Counted from the first letter of the stretch, positions 52,001 to 60,522 are shown. The stretch: DNA of 64,000 nt from Paenibacillus sp. (GCF_031177825.1 NZ_JAPSKE010000013.1:1-64000), one strand, 5' to 3'. Translations and numbers: made by a program. Notes: a model not told the origin generated them from the sequence alone.

Positions 52001-52162
52001 CGTGACGAAGCATCCGCCGGCGGAGGCGCGAAGCGCCGCAGACAGCTCGCGCGCTCCGACCACCGTGCCGATCGCCCGCAGCGCGTCCGGATCCGGACGC
52101 GCATGCTCCGCGCCGGGAAACTCGGCGTCGTAGAAAATTATCGTATCTTTCGTCAGGCTCAC
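49040..52162 (-). CDS. Large clan GH-A glycoside hydrolase, family not assigned
   Basis: Cytoplasmic protein of 1040 residues from GTG 52162, which overlaps the GH125 stop (GTGA) and has GAAGG upstream. Its first third is beta-rich with a glutamine amidotransferase-like segment (LRASAGGCFVTLHAPYF, LERGGGLISVGG). The middle is a TIM barrel with acid/base Glu500 in WDLINEPSMF and probable nucleophile Glu666 in LIQETGIMY. The C-terminal part has another flavodoxin-like trimerisation-type domain (KLIMVPSPHNLDDAAFDKL) and a beta domain. The plan resembles GH42/GH5-like beta-glycosidases. In this operon it may cleave the beta-mannosyl or GlcNAc core of N-glycans; that is inference. Confidence 0.78.
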   Translation of the reverse strand: MSLTKDTIIFYDAEFPGAEHARPDPDALRAIGTVVGARELSAALRASAGGCFVTLHAPYFPKAAWEDILAYLERGGGLISVGGAPFKRPVLESSGLWAAEPEQTAYHRELRIHETLPVDSSPIHRLAASDDIPIFAGKESLFAPADTWNLVPHVSKSSDLPHQMGSAGPMDAHLYPVLKGISAAGREVAAPAVLWEHTKGDFAGGRWLFVVQPAEARFWANGGIEALAEWAGYCAAGVTELWLKPNYASYEPGERPMLTLQTQRLGRHGDPEPKAWTFSISVWHASNAAEPVWRREFSVPTTERQSITRISVPIGVEPGFYRVECFAVSADGETRTLRQGFWGRDEALLAEGSPVTAGRDYFEKDGKPLPVVGMTYMTSDVARKFLFLPNAAVWDRDMAQMRKAGINWIRTGIWTAYRNVMQVDGHASEEALRSIDAFLMTAKQYDLQVTFTFFSFTPETWEGVNPYLDPRSVEAQKRFIQSIVSRHKDTTNVDWDLINEPSMFDPARIFSNGPRSSRDRFEQEAFSAWLKERHGTVEALQARWNMTPGQLPNFDAARLPEPEEINFDVQDMHQGKRGTRWLDYALFSMEMHNRWAKQLYDAIKAECPRHLVTVGQDEALGAQRPSPFFYAEAVDYTTVHSWWLNDHLVWDGIFAKTTEKPNLIQETGIMYVETPEGRAKRSELELRNILERKYAYAFATGGAGAVQWIWNTNFYMDNANESHIGALRADGTEKPEANVSYDFGRFMNEIRELFRGRRLEDVAVVFPYSNDFSNRKLAFDATTRLTRALAYELKVPFRAVGEYHLDALEQAPAKLIMVPSPHNLDDAAFDKLTGIADRTGAVLLLTGPAGLDAYWRTSERLTRTLGRRSLNNVLREEALDVGGKTLPVSFGNRRIAEVWKEVPAEPSPAAADRVLDVPLGGGRIVWSPLPVELNERSEPILALYRHALRAAGCGSDLEWLEGGRLPGVYGRKLRFDQGSLLIFVSEFGHDATVKVKDPETNRTYTFLLAKERSVLFACDAAGRVTAVYRPEEVAIAVDGE

Positions 52163-53478
52163 AAGATCCCTTCTTTCATCGCGCGGTACACCAGCTGCGA
52201 AAACAGACTGTTGGACCAGGCGAACCATTTCCGCGTAAAGATCGACGGATCGTCCGCATGGAAGCCTTCATGCATATACCCCGTATCCGCATCCGTCGCC
52301 TCCAGCATCGCGATCATCTCCAGCTTCTCTTCCGCCGTCGTCGCCGTTAGCCCCTGCATCGACAACGCCATATGCCAGATGTAGCCGGGCGGCGTGTGCG
52401 GGCTGCCGATCCCCTTCGCCGCTTTCCCCTCGTAGTAGAACGGATTGCTCTTGCTCAGGGCGAACTTGCGCGTATTGCGGTAAATCGGATCGTCCGCCGT
52501 CGCGTAGCCGAGATACGGGATCGACATCAATCCCGGCGTGCCGGCGTCGTCCATCAGGCAGTAGTTGCCGAATCCGTCGGTTTCGTATGCGTAGATCGGT
52601 CCGAATTCCGGATGCCGATAGATGCCGTACAATTGAATCCCGTGATCCACGTCCGCCTCCAGCTTCGTCAGCTCCTTCACGAGCGCCATGTCCCGGAACA
52701 CCCACTCCGCCATCTCGCGCATGTATCGCAGCGCGACCACGGCGAACATGTTGGCGGGAATGTTGTAGTGGAAATCGCAAGCGTCGTCGCTGGAGCGGAA
52801 ACCGGACCAGATCATGCCCGTGTAGTTGACCGGCATCCCCAACCCGCCGTTGCGCAGCGAATCCGTCGGGATGCCGTTGTCCCGCGCGAAGCGGTACGGC
52901 GAGAGCTCGAAGTGGCGCTGCTCCGTCTTCCATACATCGACGATTCTCGACATCGCCTTCTTGAAGCTCGCGTCGAAGATGTCCGTTCTTTCGGTTTCCT
53001 GCCAATACAAATACGCCAGGCGAATCGTGAAACAGATGGAATCGAGCTCGAATTTGCGCTCCCACACCCAAGGCGACATCTCCGTCTCGTCGGTCGCGTT
53101 CCAGTGCCAATCGTTCGCCGTTTCGTTAAACGCGTTCGCATAAGGATCGATTAAAATCATCTCGATATGCCGCCGAATCAAGCCGCCGACGATCCGCTGC
53201 AGGTCCGCGTCCTGCTTCGCGAACGGAAGGTAATGCACGACCTGCTCCACGGAATCGCGGAGCCACATCGCCGGGATATCCCCCGTAATGACGAAGGTCG
53301 TTCCGTCTTCGGTTTGCTTGGTCGTGGTCGTCAGCGTGTTGGGGAAGCAGTTCAAGAACTGGCGGAGCAGCTTCGGACGGTGGGCCAGCTTCTCTTCCGC
53401 TTCTCGGCACACGGCTTGGATCGATTCGGGCAGCTGCAGCTCCGGCATCGGAATTTTCGGAAGTCTAAATTGTTCCAT
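52159..53478 (-). CDS. Exo-alpha-1,6-mannosidase, GH125
   Basis: Metal-independent alpha-mannosidase of 439 residues (GH125, formerly DUF1237). Conserved segments: ITGDIPAMWLRDSVEQVVHYL near 60-85, WSGFRSSDDACDFHYNIPANMF around 230 with a catalytic Asp, and YMHEGFHADDPSIFTRKWFAWSNSLF near the end with a catalytic Glu. Streptococcal homologs cleave alpha-1,6-mannose in high-mannose N-glycans. No signal peptide. ATG 53478 has GGAGGAACC upstream. It is placed between the transporter genes and the GH-A and GH38 genes. Confidence 0.95.
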   Translation of the reverse strand: MEQFRLPKIPMPELQLPESIQAVCREAEEKLAHRPKLLRQFLNCFPNTLTTTTKQTEDGTTFVITGDIPAMWLRDSVEQVVHYLPFAKQDADLQRIVGGLIRRHIEMILIDPYANAFNETANDWHWNATDETEMSPWVWERKFELDSICFTIRLAYLYWQETERTDIFDASFKKAMSRIVDVWKTEQRHFELSPYRFARDNGIPTDSLRNGGLGMPVNYTGMIWSGFRSSDDACDFHYNIPANMFAVVALRYMREMAEWVFRDMALVKELTKLEADVDHGIQLYGIYRHPEFGPIYAYETDGFGNYCLMDDAGTPGLMSIPYLGYATADDPIYRNTRKFALSKSNPFYYEGKAAKGIGSPHTPPGYIWHMALSMQGLTATTAEEKLEMIAMLEATDADTGYMHEGFHADDPSIFTRKWFAWSNSLFSQLVYRAMKEGIL

Positions 53479-53502
53479 GTCTAATGGTTCCTCCAGGGAA
53501 AA

Positions 53503-54420
53503 TTATTCTTTCACCGCGCCGATCGTCAAGCCTTGAATGAAATACCGTTGGAAGAACGGGTAAGCGAGCACGATCGGTCCGGTCGCCAGCACCACCATCG
53601 CCATCCGAGACGTATCCTGCGGCAGCGATTGGAGAAGTCCGGCGTTGATCGATGCGTTGGACGTGTTCTGCAGCAAGAAGGACATGCTGTTCTCGATGCG
53701 CATCAGCATCGACTGCAGCGGCACTAAGCCCGGATCGTCGATGTACAACAAAGCGTTGAACCAATCGTTCCAGTACCCCAGCGTGCTGAACAACCCGATC
53801 GTGGCCAAGCCCGGGAGCGACAACGGCAGCACCAGACTGGTGAAGATGCGGAACTCGCTCGCGCCGTCGATTTTCCCGGACTCGATAATCGCATCCGGCA
53901 CCGACGTCACGAAAAACGTACGCATGATCATGATATAAAAGGCGTTAACCGCCATCGGAAGGATGAGCGCCCACACCGTATCCTTCAAGTCCAACAGCTG
54001 CGTGACGACGATGTAGGTCGGCACCAGGCCGCCGTTGAACAGCATCGTAAAGAAAGCCAAGAACGAAAAGAAGTTTCGATATTTAAAGCTCTTCCTCGAA
54101 ATCGCGTACGCGAACAAGGCGATGAACGCCATGCTGACGATCGTGCCTACGACGGTCACGAAGATCGTCACTCCGTAAGATCTGAACAGCTGTTCCCCGG
54201 TCAACAAAATGTAGCGGTACGCTTCCAAACTCCATTTCTCCGGAAACAGCGAGTATCCGTTCCTAGCCAACGTGCTCTCGTCCGTGAAGGAAATAATGAT
54301 GACGAACACGAAGGGGAATACGCACGCGAAAGTGAACAATCCGGCGATCGCGTGGAAGATGGCATTCCCCACGGGAGAGATCCGGTGGAAGTCGCGGTTT
54401 TTCTTGGTTACGGCCAGCAT
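53503..54420 (-). CDS. ABC sugar transporter permease, YtcP/LplC type (mannoside locus)
   Basis: Permease of 305 residues from ATG 54420 (MLAVTKKNRDF), with AGGA five bases upstream; ATG 54444 has no ribosome site. Six membrane segments; EAA loop DAIIESGKIDGASEFRIFTSLVLPLSLPG; end YFIQGLTIGAVKE. It follows the LplB-type permease by about 30 bases and precedes the GH125 gene, so import and hydrolysis are co-transcribed. Confidence 0.93.
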   Translation of the reverse strand: MLAVTKKNRDFHRISPVGNAIFHAIAGLFTFACVFPFVFVIIISFTDESTLARNGYSLFPEKWSLEAYRYILLTGEQLFRSYGVTIFVTVVGTIVSMAFIALFAYAISRKSFKYRNFFSFLAFFTMLFNGGLVPTYIVVTQLLDLKDTVWALILPMAVNAFYIMIMRTFFVTSVPDAIIESGKIDGASEFRIFTSLVLPLSLPGLATIGLFSTLGYWNDWFNALLYIDDPGLVPLQSMLMRIENSMSFLLQNTSNASINAGLLQSLPQDTSRMAMVVLATGPIVLAYPFFQRYFIQGLTIGAVKE

Positions 54421-54450
54421 CTGATTCCTGCCCCCCTTCGGCATTGAAAG

Positions 54451-55389
54451 TTAAAACAGCGCATTATCTTTATTGATTTTGCGGACGATATAGTTAGACG
54501 TAATGACCAAGAGGAAGCCGATGATCGACTGGTAGAAGCCTGCGGCCGTGCTCATGCCGATTTCGCCTGTCGTGGTCAAGCCTCTATATACATACGTATC
54601 GATAACGTTCGTAACGGAATACAACGCCCCGGAATCTCTCGGCACTTGGAAGAACAGCCCGAAGTCGGCGTAGAAGATCCTGCCGATGTTGAGCAGCGTC
54701 ATAATCGTCATGAGCGGAATAAGCAAGGGGATCGTAATCCTTCGGATTTGCTGCCACTTATTGGCCCCGTCGATCATGGCCGCTTCGTACAGCGACTTGT
54801 CGAAGCCGGTGATGGCCGCCAAATAAATCACGCTGCTGTATCCTACCGATTTCCATAGGTTGACGAACACGATGATGAAAGGCCAGGGCTCGGGGTCCGC
54901 ATACCACTGCATCCGTTCGAGACCGAGCGCTTCCATGAGCTGATTCAAGACGCCCCGGTCGAAGCTAAGGAAACTGAATACGAAGTAACCGACGATGACC
55001 CAAGACAAGAAGTGGGGCAAAAACATGCCGGTCTGGTATACTTTCGCGAATTTTTTGTTGACGATTTCCGATAACACGATCGCCATCGCCACCGCCAATA
55101 ACAATCCGAGGATAATAAAGACCACGTTATAAAACACCGTGTTCCGGGTAATGATCCACGCATCGTTCGTGCTGAATAAAAACTTGAAATTTTCGAACCC
55201 TACCCAAGCGCTGTTAAGGATGCTGGCAAGAAATCCGTCTCTGGAATAACGGTATTCCTTAAATGCGATAACCAATCCGGCCATCGGCAAATAAGAAAAA
55301 ATCAAAAACCATACCGTTGCAGGCAGCACCATCAACAGCATCGCTTTATTTGCGTTCAAATCCTTGAATAATCGCCTGACGGCACTCAT
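54451..55389 (-). CDS. ABC sugar transporter permease, LplB type (mannoside locus)
   Basis: Permease of 312 residues, six membrane segments, EAA loop KSLYEAAMIDGANKWQQIRRITIPLL, C-terminus YIVRKINKDNALF. GAGGAGGGTGAACG precedes ATG 55389. It is separated from the lipoprotein gene by a strong stem-loop. Confidence 0.94.
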   Translation of the reverse strand: MSAVRRLFKDLNANKAMLLMVLPATVWFLIFSYLPMAGLVIAFKEYRYSRDGFLASILNSAWVGFENFKFLFSTNDAWIITRNTVFYNVVFIILGLLLAVAMAIVLSEIVNKKFAKVYQTGMFLPHFLSWVIVGYFVFSFLSFDRGVLNQLMEALGLERMQWYADPEPWPFIIVFVNLWKSVGYSSVIYLAAITGFDKSLYEAAMIDGANKWQQIRRITIPLLIPLMTIMTLLNIGRIFYADFGLFFQVPRDSGALYSVTNVIDTYVYRGLTTTGEIGMSTAAGFYQSIIGFLLVITSNYIVRKINKDNALF

Positions 55390-55440
55390 CGTTCACCCTC
55401 CTCGTTCCGGCTGTATCCGCGAAATCCGGCGAAACGGAGA

Positions 55441-55465
55441 GGGCGAATGCGCTTCACATTCGCCC
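55441..55465 (-). other. Stem-loop between lipoprotein and permease genes
   Basis: Perfect 9-bp arms GGGCGAATG / CATTCGCCC with a 7-base loop, starting 18 bases after the lipoprotein stop. No T-run follows, so read-through into the permease genes is expected. Confidence 0.6.
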
Positions 55466-55483
55466 CCGCCCTCGCGCTGTTCC

Positions 55484-56950
55484 TTATTGATTCGCGGCGC
55501 GCCATTCGTCCAATTGGCGCTGCGCTTCCTCGATGATCTTGTCGAGACCCGCGGCCTTGAATTTCTCGATCGCCTTCGGCGTAAATTCGTTCGGATCGAC
55601 CGTACCCGTCATCAGAGCGGACCAGAACTCTTCCTTCACGTTCTGGACGGTCGCGATTTCCGTGCTGACGTTCGACGTATCGAAGTTGAAGCCGAGCAGC
55701 GGAGCCGGTTTGCCGGCATCGTTAAACTTTTGGAACTCTTCCCATTTGTTTTCCGGATCGGTCGGGTTCAAATACGTAAGCATGACGTTGCCCAACGAGA
55801 ACGTCGGCATGTCGTAGTTTTTGGACGCGTCCAAGTTGTTCATCACGTTGTCGCTGACTTTCTCGTAGTGAACGCCCTCGATGCCGGAATCCACCAGGTT
55901 GCGAAGATACGAGTCCGTGTTCAGCAGGTTCAGGAACTGCATCGCCTTCTCCGGATACTCGGAATTCGCCGAGATCGCCTGCATGGAGCCCATGACCGAC
56001 CAGTTATAGATGATCGATTCGCTGGCCGGCGTGGATACGATCGGGTATCCCAAGCTTTCCGTCCACAGATTGTCCGCGAAAGGCTGCGTCGTCGCGCGAT
56101 CGACGAGCCACGTGCCGGCCGTTTGGATATCCGTCGCGGACGTCATCGTCGCGGCTTCCGCCGGAATATACCCTGCCTTGTAGTACTTGTGCATCGTCTC
56201 GAGCGCCTGCTTCATCTCCGGCGTCTCCAACAGGTTTACGATTTTGTAATCCGTCGTGTCCAGCGCCACCGCCATCGGCAGCCCTTCGATCACGTAGTCG
56301 TAAGGGACATACGGTTTGTGGTTCTTGTCGAGGGAGAGCGGCGTTACCGACGGTTCGTTTTCTTTGATCGTCTTCAGCAGCGGCTCCAAGCTTTCAAGCG
56401 AATAGACGTTTGTGTAGTCGAGGTTATACTTGTCCAAATATTGCTTGTTGAAGCGCCATACCTCTTGCGCCGGGAGCTCCTTGTTCGCCGGGATCCCGTA
56501 GTTTTTGCCGTCCACCTTCGAGCCTTCCAGGAAGGCCGGGTCCAACGTCTCGACGATCCCTTGTCCGTGTTCCTTCAACAGGTCGTCGATCGGCAGGAAG
56601 GCGCCCTTCCGCGCGTTTTGCACATAATCGAACGCCCAAGACGAAGTGAATACGATATCCATCGGCTCGCCCGCCGCCGCCATGACCTGCAGCTTTTGCG
56701 TATAGTCGCCCCAATCGATTTGGGTCATCTTCACCGTTGCGCCGATCTTTTCTTTCGTGTACTTGCTGACTTCTTCCATGACGCGATCCGTATCCTTCTG
56801 CGGAGTGCCGATCGTGTACCAAAGCAATTCTACCGGTTGTTCCGCCGTTCCTTGGGATGCGCTTCCGCCGCCGCCGCAAGCGGTTAACGCAAGCGCCGTT
56901 ACGAGCAGCGAAGCGACCGTCGTCCCTAAACGCTTCTTCTTCATTGCCAT
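55484..56950 (-). CDS. ABC transporter sugar-binding lipoprotein (mannoside locus)
   Basis: Extracellular binding protein of 488 residues. Signal peptide MAMKKKRLGTTVASLLVTAL, lipobox LTAC (Cys near 25), a very short linker, then the LplA/YtcQ-type domain (VELLWYTIGTPQKDTDRVMEEVSKY, DIVFTSSWAFDYVQNARKGAFLPI). GGGAGAGAG lies upstream of ATG 56950. It is first of the transport-hydrolase operon behind its own promoter and cre site. The downstream GH125 and GH38 genes suggest a mannose-containing oligosaccharide as ligand. Confidence 0.93.
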   Translation of the reverse strand: MAMKKKRLGTTVASLLVTALALTACGGGGSASQGTAEQPVELLWYTIGTPQKDTDRVMEEVSKYTKEKIGATVKMTQIDWGDYTQKLQVMAAAGEPMDIVFTSSWAFDYVQNARKGAFLPIDDLLKEHGQGIVETLDPAFLEGSKVDGKNYGIPANKELPAQEVWRFNKQYLDKYNLDYTNVYSLESLEPLLKTIKENEPSVTPLSLDKNHKPYVPYDYVIEGLPMAVALDTTDYKIVNLLETPEMKQALETMHKYYKAGYIPAEAATMTSATDIQTAGTWLVDRATTQPFADNLWTESLGYPIVSTPASESIIYNWSVMGSMQAISANSEYPEKAMQFLNLLNTDSYLRNLVDSGIEGVHYEKVSDNVMNNLDASKNYDMPTFSLGNVMLTYLNPTDPENKWEEFQKFNDAGKPAPLLGFNFDTSNVSTEIATVQNVKEEFWSALMTGTVDPNEFTPKAIEKFKAAGLDKIIEEAQRQLDEWRAANQ

Positions 56951-57012
56951 CTCTTTCTCTCTCCCTTTTGCATCGCATGGATTCTTATGTGTTGCTTACC
57001 TCTTAACACTAA

Positions 57013-57042
57013 ATCATGAAAGCATTTTCAAATAGGAATCAA
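57013..57042 (-). promoter_or_regulatory. Probable promoter of the mannoside transport operon
   Basis: Minus-strand TTGATT (57042-57037), 18-base spacing, CATGAT (57018-57013). The cre site lies between the two elements, a position where CcpA would block polymerase. Confidence 0.5.
57017..57030. promoter_or_regulatory. cre (CcpA) site
   Basis: TGAAAGCATTTTCA matches the cre consensus TGWAANCGNTNWCA at 13 of 14 positions, with perfect TGAAA/TTTCA arms. It is 67 bases upstream of the lipoprotein start. Confidence 0.75.
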
Positions 57043-57082
57043 ACTAAAGATTCGCTGGATAAATTAAAGGAAACTGCGTACA

Positions 57083-58600
57083 TTACGACAGTTCCCTGTA
57101 CTCCGTCGGGGATAACCCGACGTATTTTTTGAATTGTTTATAGAAGTAACCGATCTCCCAATACCCGACCGACTGGGCGACCTCCTGCACCTTCTCGTTC
57201 GTTTCCTTCAGCAGCCGCTTCGACTGTTCGATCCGATAACGGTTCACGTATTCGGAAAACGTCACCTCGGTTTCCCGCAGAAACAACTGGCCTAAATACA
57301 CGGGATGGACATGGTAGCGCTGCCCCATCGACTTCAACGATAAGGATTCCGCATAAGACTCGTGAATATGCTTTAGGACTTGCTGTACGATCGGACTCCG
57401 GCCGTCCTTGCGAAGCGACTCCATCATGCGGCGCGCCGCCTCTTTCACGATGCCGAGCAGCTGTTCCTTGGACGCCGCGGCGGCCGCTTTCTTGATTCCC
57501 TCGCTGTACCACGGCGGAGGCGCGCCGTGCTGCCCGGCGCGGAAGGGTCTCTGGAGTTGAATGATCATCTCCACCGCAAGGCTTTGCAAATATCCCGGGG
57601 TCATCCCTTCGAGCTGTTGGAAGCTTTCGAAATCCGCTTCGATCCGCTGCATCAGCTTCTCTTCGTCCTTGGCGAAAATCAGCTTCTCGTAGTTCATCTC
57701 CGAGGGCAGGCCGCTCGGCGCCGGGTCGCCGCCGATCGGGAGCGATGCGTAATCGAGCATCTCGCGGCGATCGTAAAGCAAGAAGTACTCTTGGGCCTTC
57801 TGGGCGTTCGCGTAGCTGCTGCGCACGTCTCCGACGTCGCGCTCTACGCTTCCGATCGCGATCCGGCATCCCCCGTACTCTTCCATTCGGCGCTGCAGCC
57901 GTTGCAGCCGTTCGAGCGCCTCCCGTTTCCCTTCCTTCGCATCGTCCGTCATGAACAGGGCGACGACGTCGCCGTTCAGATCGTGGAACGGAACCGCCGA
58001 CGCATCCGGCGGCAGCAGCTCCGCAGCCGTCCGGTAGAGCGCCTCCGGATCGCCGTCCGTTCGAAGAAGGGCGACGAAGAAGCAGGCGCGGCCGATATCG
58101 ATCTGCAGCAGCTCCGCGCGTTCGGCCAATTCCGCCTCCGAGATGCCGCCCGTCACCCAACGGTACATAATATTTTCCTTCAAAATGCCGATATCGCTCG
58201 TCTGCAGCTTGGGCAGCTCCTGCTCCCGATCCAGCTTCTCGACCGTATTGCGCAGCGTCGCCTGCAGCTCGTCCACGTTGATCGGCTTCAATAGATAATT
58301 TTCAATGCCCAGCACGAGACCTTCCTTCAGGTATTCGAATTCGTTATAGCCGCTTAACACGATGACCCGGATCTCGGGCCGAACGCCGCGAATGTCGCGA
58401 ATCAACTCCAATCCGTTCATGAAGGGCATGGAAATATCCGTAATCAGAATGTCCGCCGGCGCCGTCCGCAGCGCCGCCGCCGCTTCTCTCCCGTTCCCGG
58501 CGCTGCCGACGATTTCGAGCCCGAGCTCCGTCCAATCCAGAATGTCGTACAACCCTTCGATAATGAAAGGTTCGTCGTCCGCAAGAAACACTTTATACAT
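57083..58600 (-). CDS. Response regulator with AraC-type output, YesN type (mannoside locus)
   Basis: Transcription factor of 505 residues from ATG 58600 (MYKVFLADDEPF). Receiver with Asp8/Asp9, phospho-acceptor Asp55 in DILITDISM, and the LLKP Lys; a middle region; and C-terminal helix-turn-helix motifs (ESLSLKSMGQRYHVHPVYLGQLF and EKVQEVAQSVGYWEIGYFYKQFKKYVG). ATG 58609 is an alternative, three bases after AAGGAG. The gene overlaps the end of the kinase gene. It precedes the transport operon and probably activates it. Confidence 0.94.
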   Translation of the reverse strand: MYKVFLADDEPFIIEGLYDILDWTELGLEIVGSAGNGREAAAALRTAPADILITDISMPFMNGLELIRDIRGVRPEIRVIVLSGYNEFEYLKEGLVLGIENYLLKPINVDELQATLRNTVEKLDREQELPKLQTSDIGILKENIMYRWVTGGISEAELAERAELLQIDIGRACFFVALLRTDGDPEALYRTAAELLPPDASAVPFHDLNGDVVALFMTDDAKEGKREALERLQRLQRRMEEYGGCRIAIGSVERDVGDVRSSYANAQKAQEYFLLYDRREMLDYASLPIGGDPAPSGLPSEMNYEKLIFAKDEEKLMQRIEADFESFQQLEGMTPGYLQSLAVEMIIQLQRPFRAGQHGAPPPWYSEGIKKAAAAASKEQLLGIVKEAARRMMESLRKDGRSPIVQQVLKHIHESYAESLSLKSMGQRYHVHPVYLGQLFLRETEVTFSEYVNRYRIEQSKRLLKETNEKVQEVAQSVGYWEIGYFYKQFKKYVGLSPTEYRELS

Positions 58601-60383
58601 GATCGTCATGTTCTCCTTGTATCGGAATCCAAGCCGTGACCGTCGTGCCGACCCCCGGCGCGCTGTCGACCTCGAGTCGCGCGCGGTTGCCGTAGAACAA
58701 TATCAGCCGCTCCAGCACGCTGCGCAGTCCGAACGATTCCGCTTCCATGTCCGGGTCGTTCAACGTCGCGCGAATCCGTTCGAGGCGATCCGGCTCGATC
58801 CCCGCGCCGTTGTCGGCGCACACGAATCGGATGTCGTCCTCATCCCGAACGGCTTGGATCGAGACGACGTTATCCGCCGCTTCGGTCCGCAGGCCGTGCA
58901 CGATATAATTTTCCACGATGGGAAGGAGCGACGTGCTGATCATCTCCATCTCTCTCAGCTCCGGCTCGCAGTCGATCTCGTACCGGAACTTGTCCTTGTA
59001 TCGAATCCGGAACAGCTCCAGATACAGCCGGCAATTCCCCAGCTCGTCCCGCAGCGTATGCCTCGGCTTCGGCTTCACGAAATTTCGGAACAAGGACGAC
59101 ATACTGTAAATCATCTCCCCGACGTCTTTGGCGCCTTGGGAGACGGCCCTCATGCGTATCACTTCCAAGGTATTATAGAGAAAATGCGGATTGACCCTCG
59201 CCTGCAGGGCCGCCATCTCCGCGTTCTTCTGCTTGATCTCCGCTTTATACACGCGGTCGATATATTTGGACAGCTCGTCCAACATCTGATTGAACGACCT
59301 TGAAATTTGACCCAGCTCGTCATCCTTCTCGTCCGGAATTCGGACCGCCATGTCGCCGGTTTCCGCCCGCCGCATGAAGCCGATGATGCGGTTGGTCCGC
59401 TTGGAGAGCCTCACGATGAACCAGGAGGACACCGCGATCGCGATTCCGATGCAGGCCAGGCCGACGATCGCTAAGCCGACTCGGACGCCTTGGGACTCCT
59501 CTGCGATCAGCGCCTTCGAGACGGCGCTTACGACCGTATATCCGCCCGCGGGGTTCGCTAACGTCGTAATATAATAATTCGCTTCGGCATCGGCATCCGG
59601 CTGCAGGGCGAACGTCACGTCTTTCGGCGTCTCCGGCGATCGATACAGCAACTTCCCGTCCGCCGCGACGACGCCGATGCTCCCCTTCGCCTCCGCCTTC
59701 TCCCCCGCCGCTCTCCGGATCGCTTCCGTATCGTACAGCAGGACCAGCTTGCCGATCGGCCGGAACGTCCGCACTTGCGTGATCGGGACGCTGACCGCGA
59801 ATAAGTTCGGGTCGAATTCCCCGATCGCCTTGCGTACCCAGACGTTCGGAACGGAGACGAGCGGCACGTCGGACGCCATGAATTCGGGAATATAGGATCG
59901 CGACGCGTTGACTTCCACGCGCTTCAGGTTCCCGCTATGCCCGAGCGCATATAAAGCTTGCGTCTCTCCGCTGTATATGATCGCATGCCGCACATCCCGG
60001 TTGTCGTCGATGAAATCTTTGAAATACCTCGTCGCGTTGGGGAAGTCGAACCCCGGATATTGATGGGCGCGATTGAGCCGTTTTTGAATATAGTCTTCGT
60101 ACGAGCTTGTGAGGAAAGCGGAAAAGTCGGAGTACAACGGATCGTTGCGATAGATCGACAGCATCAACGACTGCGCCTGCTCGGTTTTCGCGCGAATGAC
60201 GTCGTCGACCAGCTCCATCGCCTCTTCCTGATTGTCCAGCTCGACTCGCGTGATCGATTCGGACATCACCGCGGATAACATGTAGAACAGTGTGATGACG
60301 CTCAGAACGGTCATGACGGAAAACAGGCCGATGATTTTGACGTACAGTTTTTTCTGAAAGAACGTTTTATACAAATTCTTCAT
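58593..60383 (-). CDS. Sensor histidine kinase, YesM type (mannoside locus)
   Basis: Membrane kinase of 596 residues: membrane helix (about 17-38), extracellular sensor domain, second helix (about 298-325), HAMP linker (RAETGDMAVRIPDEKDDELGQISRSFNQML), His_kinase box QARVNPHFLYNTLEVIRM (His400) and ATPase with CADNGAGIEPDRL. GGGGGGATG lies upstream of ATG 60383. Translationally coupled to the regulator gene. It would sense extracellular glycan or the loaded lipoprotein. Confidence 0.94.
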   Translation of the reverse strand: MKNLYKTFFQKKLYVKIIGLFSVMTVLSVITLFYMLSAVMSESITRVELDNQEEAMELVDDVIRAKTEQAQSLMLSIYRNDPLYSDFSAFLTSSYEDYIQKRLNRAHQYPGFDFPNATRYFKDFIDDNRDVRHAIIYSGETQALYALGHSGNLKRVEVNASRSYIPEFMASDVPLVSVPNVWVRKAIGEFDPNLFAVSVPITQVRTFRPIGKLVLLYDTEAIRRAAGEKAEAKGSIGVVAADGKLLYRSPETPKDVTFALQPDADAEANYYITTLANPAGGYTVVSAVSKALIAEESQGVRVGLAIVGLACIGIAIAVSSWFIVRLSKRTNRIIGFMRRAETGDMAVRIPDEKDDELGQISRSFNQMLDELSKYIDRVYKAEIKQKNAEMAALQARVNPHFLYNTLEVIRMRAVSQGAKDVGEMIYSMSSLFRNFVKPKPRHTLRDELGNCRLYLELFRIRYKDKFRYEIDCEPELREMEMISTSLLPIVENYIVHGLRTEAADNVVSIQAVRDEDDIRFVCADNGAGIEPDRLERIRATLNDPDMEAESFGLRSVLERLILFYGNRARLEVDSAPGVGTTVTAWIPIQGEHDDHV

Positions 60384-60414
60384 TCCATATTCATCCCCCC
60401 GGATCTAAGCCCTT

Positions 60415-60420
60415 ATTCTA
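60415..60420 (-). promoter_or_regulatory. -10 element of the kinase-regulator operon
   Basis: Minus-strand TAGAAT with an extended TGC before it, about 30 bases upstream of the start codon. No good -35. Confidence 0.4.
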
Positions 60421-60457
60421 GCAGATGTCCCCCTCTCCGCGGAACCGGCGGAACGAC

Positions 60458-60500
60458 GAAGAGAGCGTTCGACGGTCCTTCGGACCCGAATGCTCTCTTC
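60458..60500 (-). terminator. Stem-loop after the oxidoreductase gene
   Basis: GAAGAGAGC-TTCG / CGAA-GCTCTCTTC with one mismatch pair and an inner GGTCC/GGACC hairpin, 22 bases after the stop codon. T-run absent, so termination is likely but not certain. Confidence 0.5.
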
Positions 60501-60522
60501 GCGACAGTATGGGATTTGATGA

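Noticed and set aside
48926..52384. A 1152-codon plus-strand open frame
   Set aside because: It lies opposite the GH-A and GH125 genes, is Arg-rich and low in family-like sequence, and has no ribosome site. It is an antisense frame produced by high GC at third positions.
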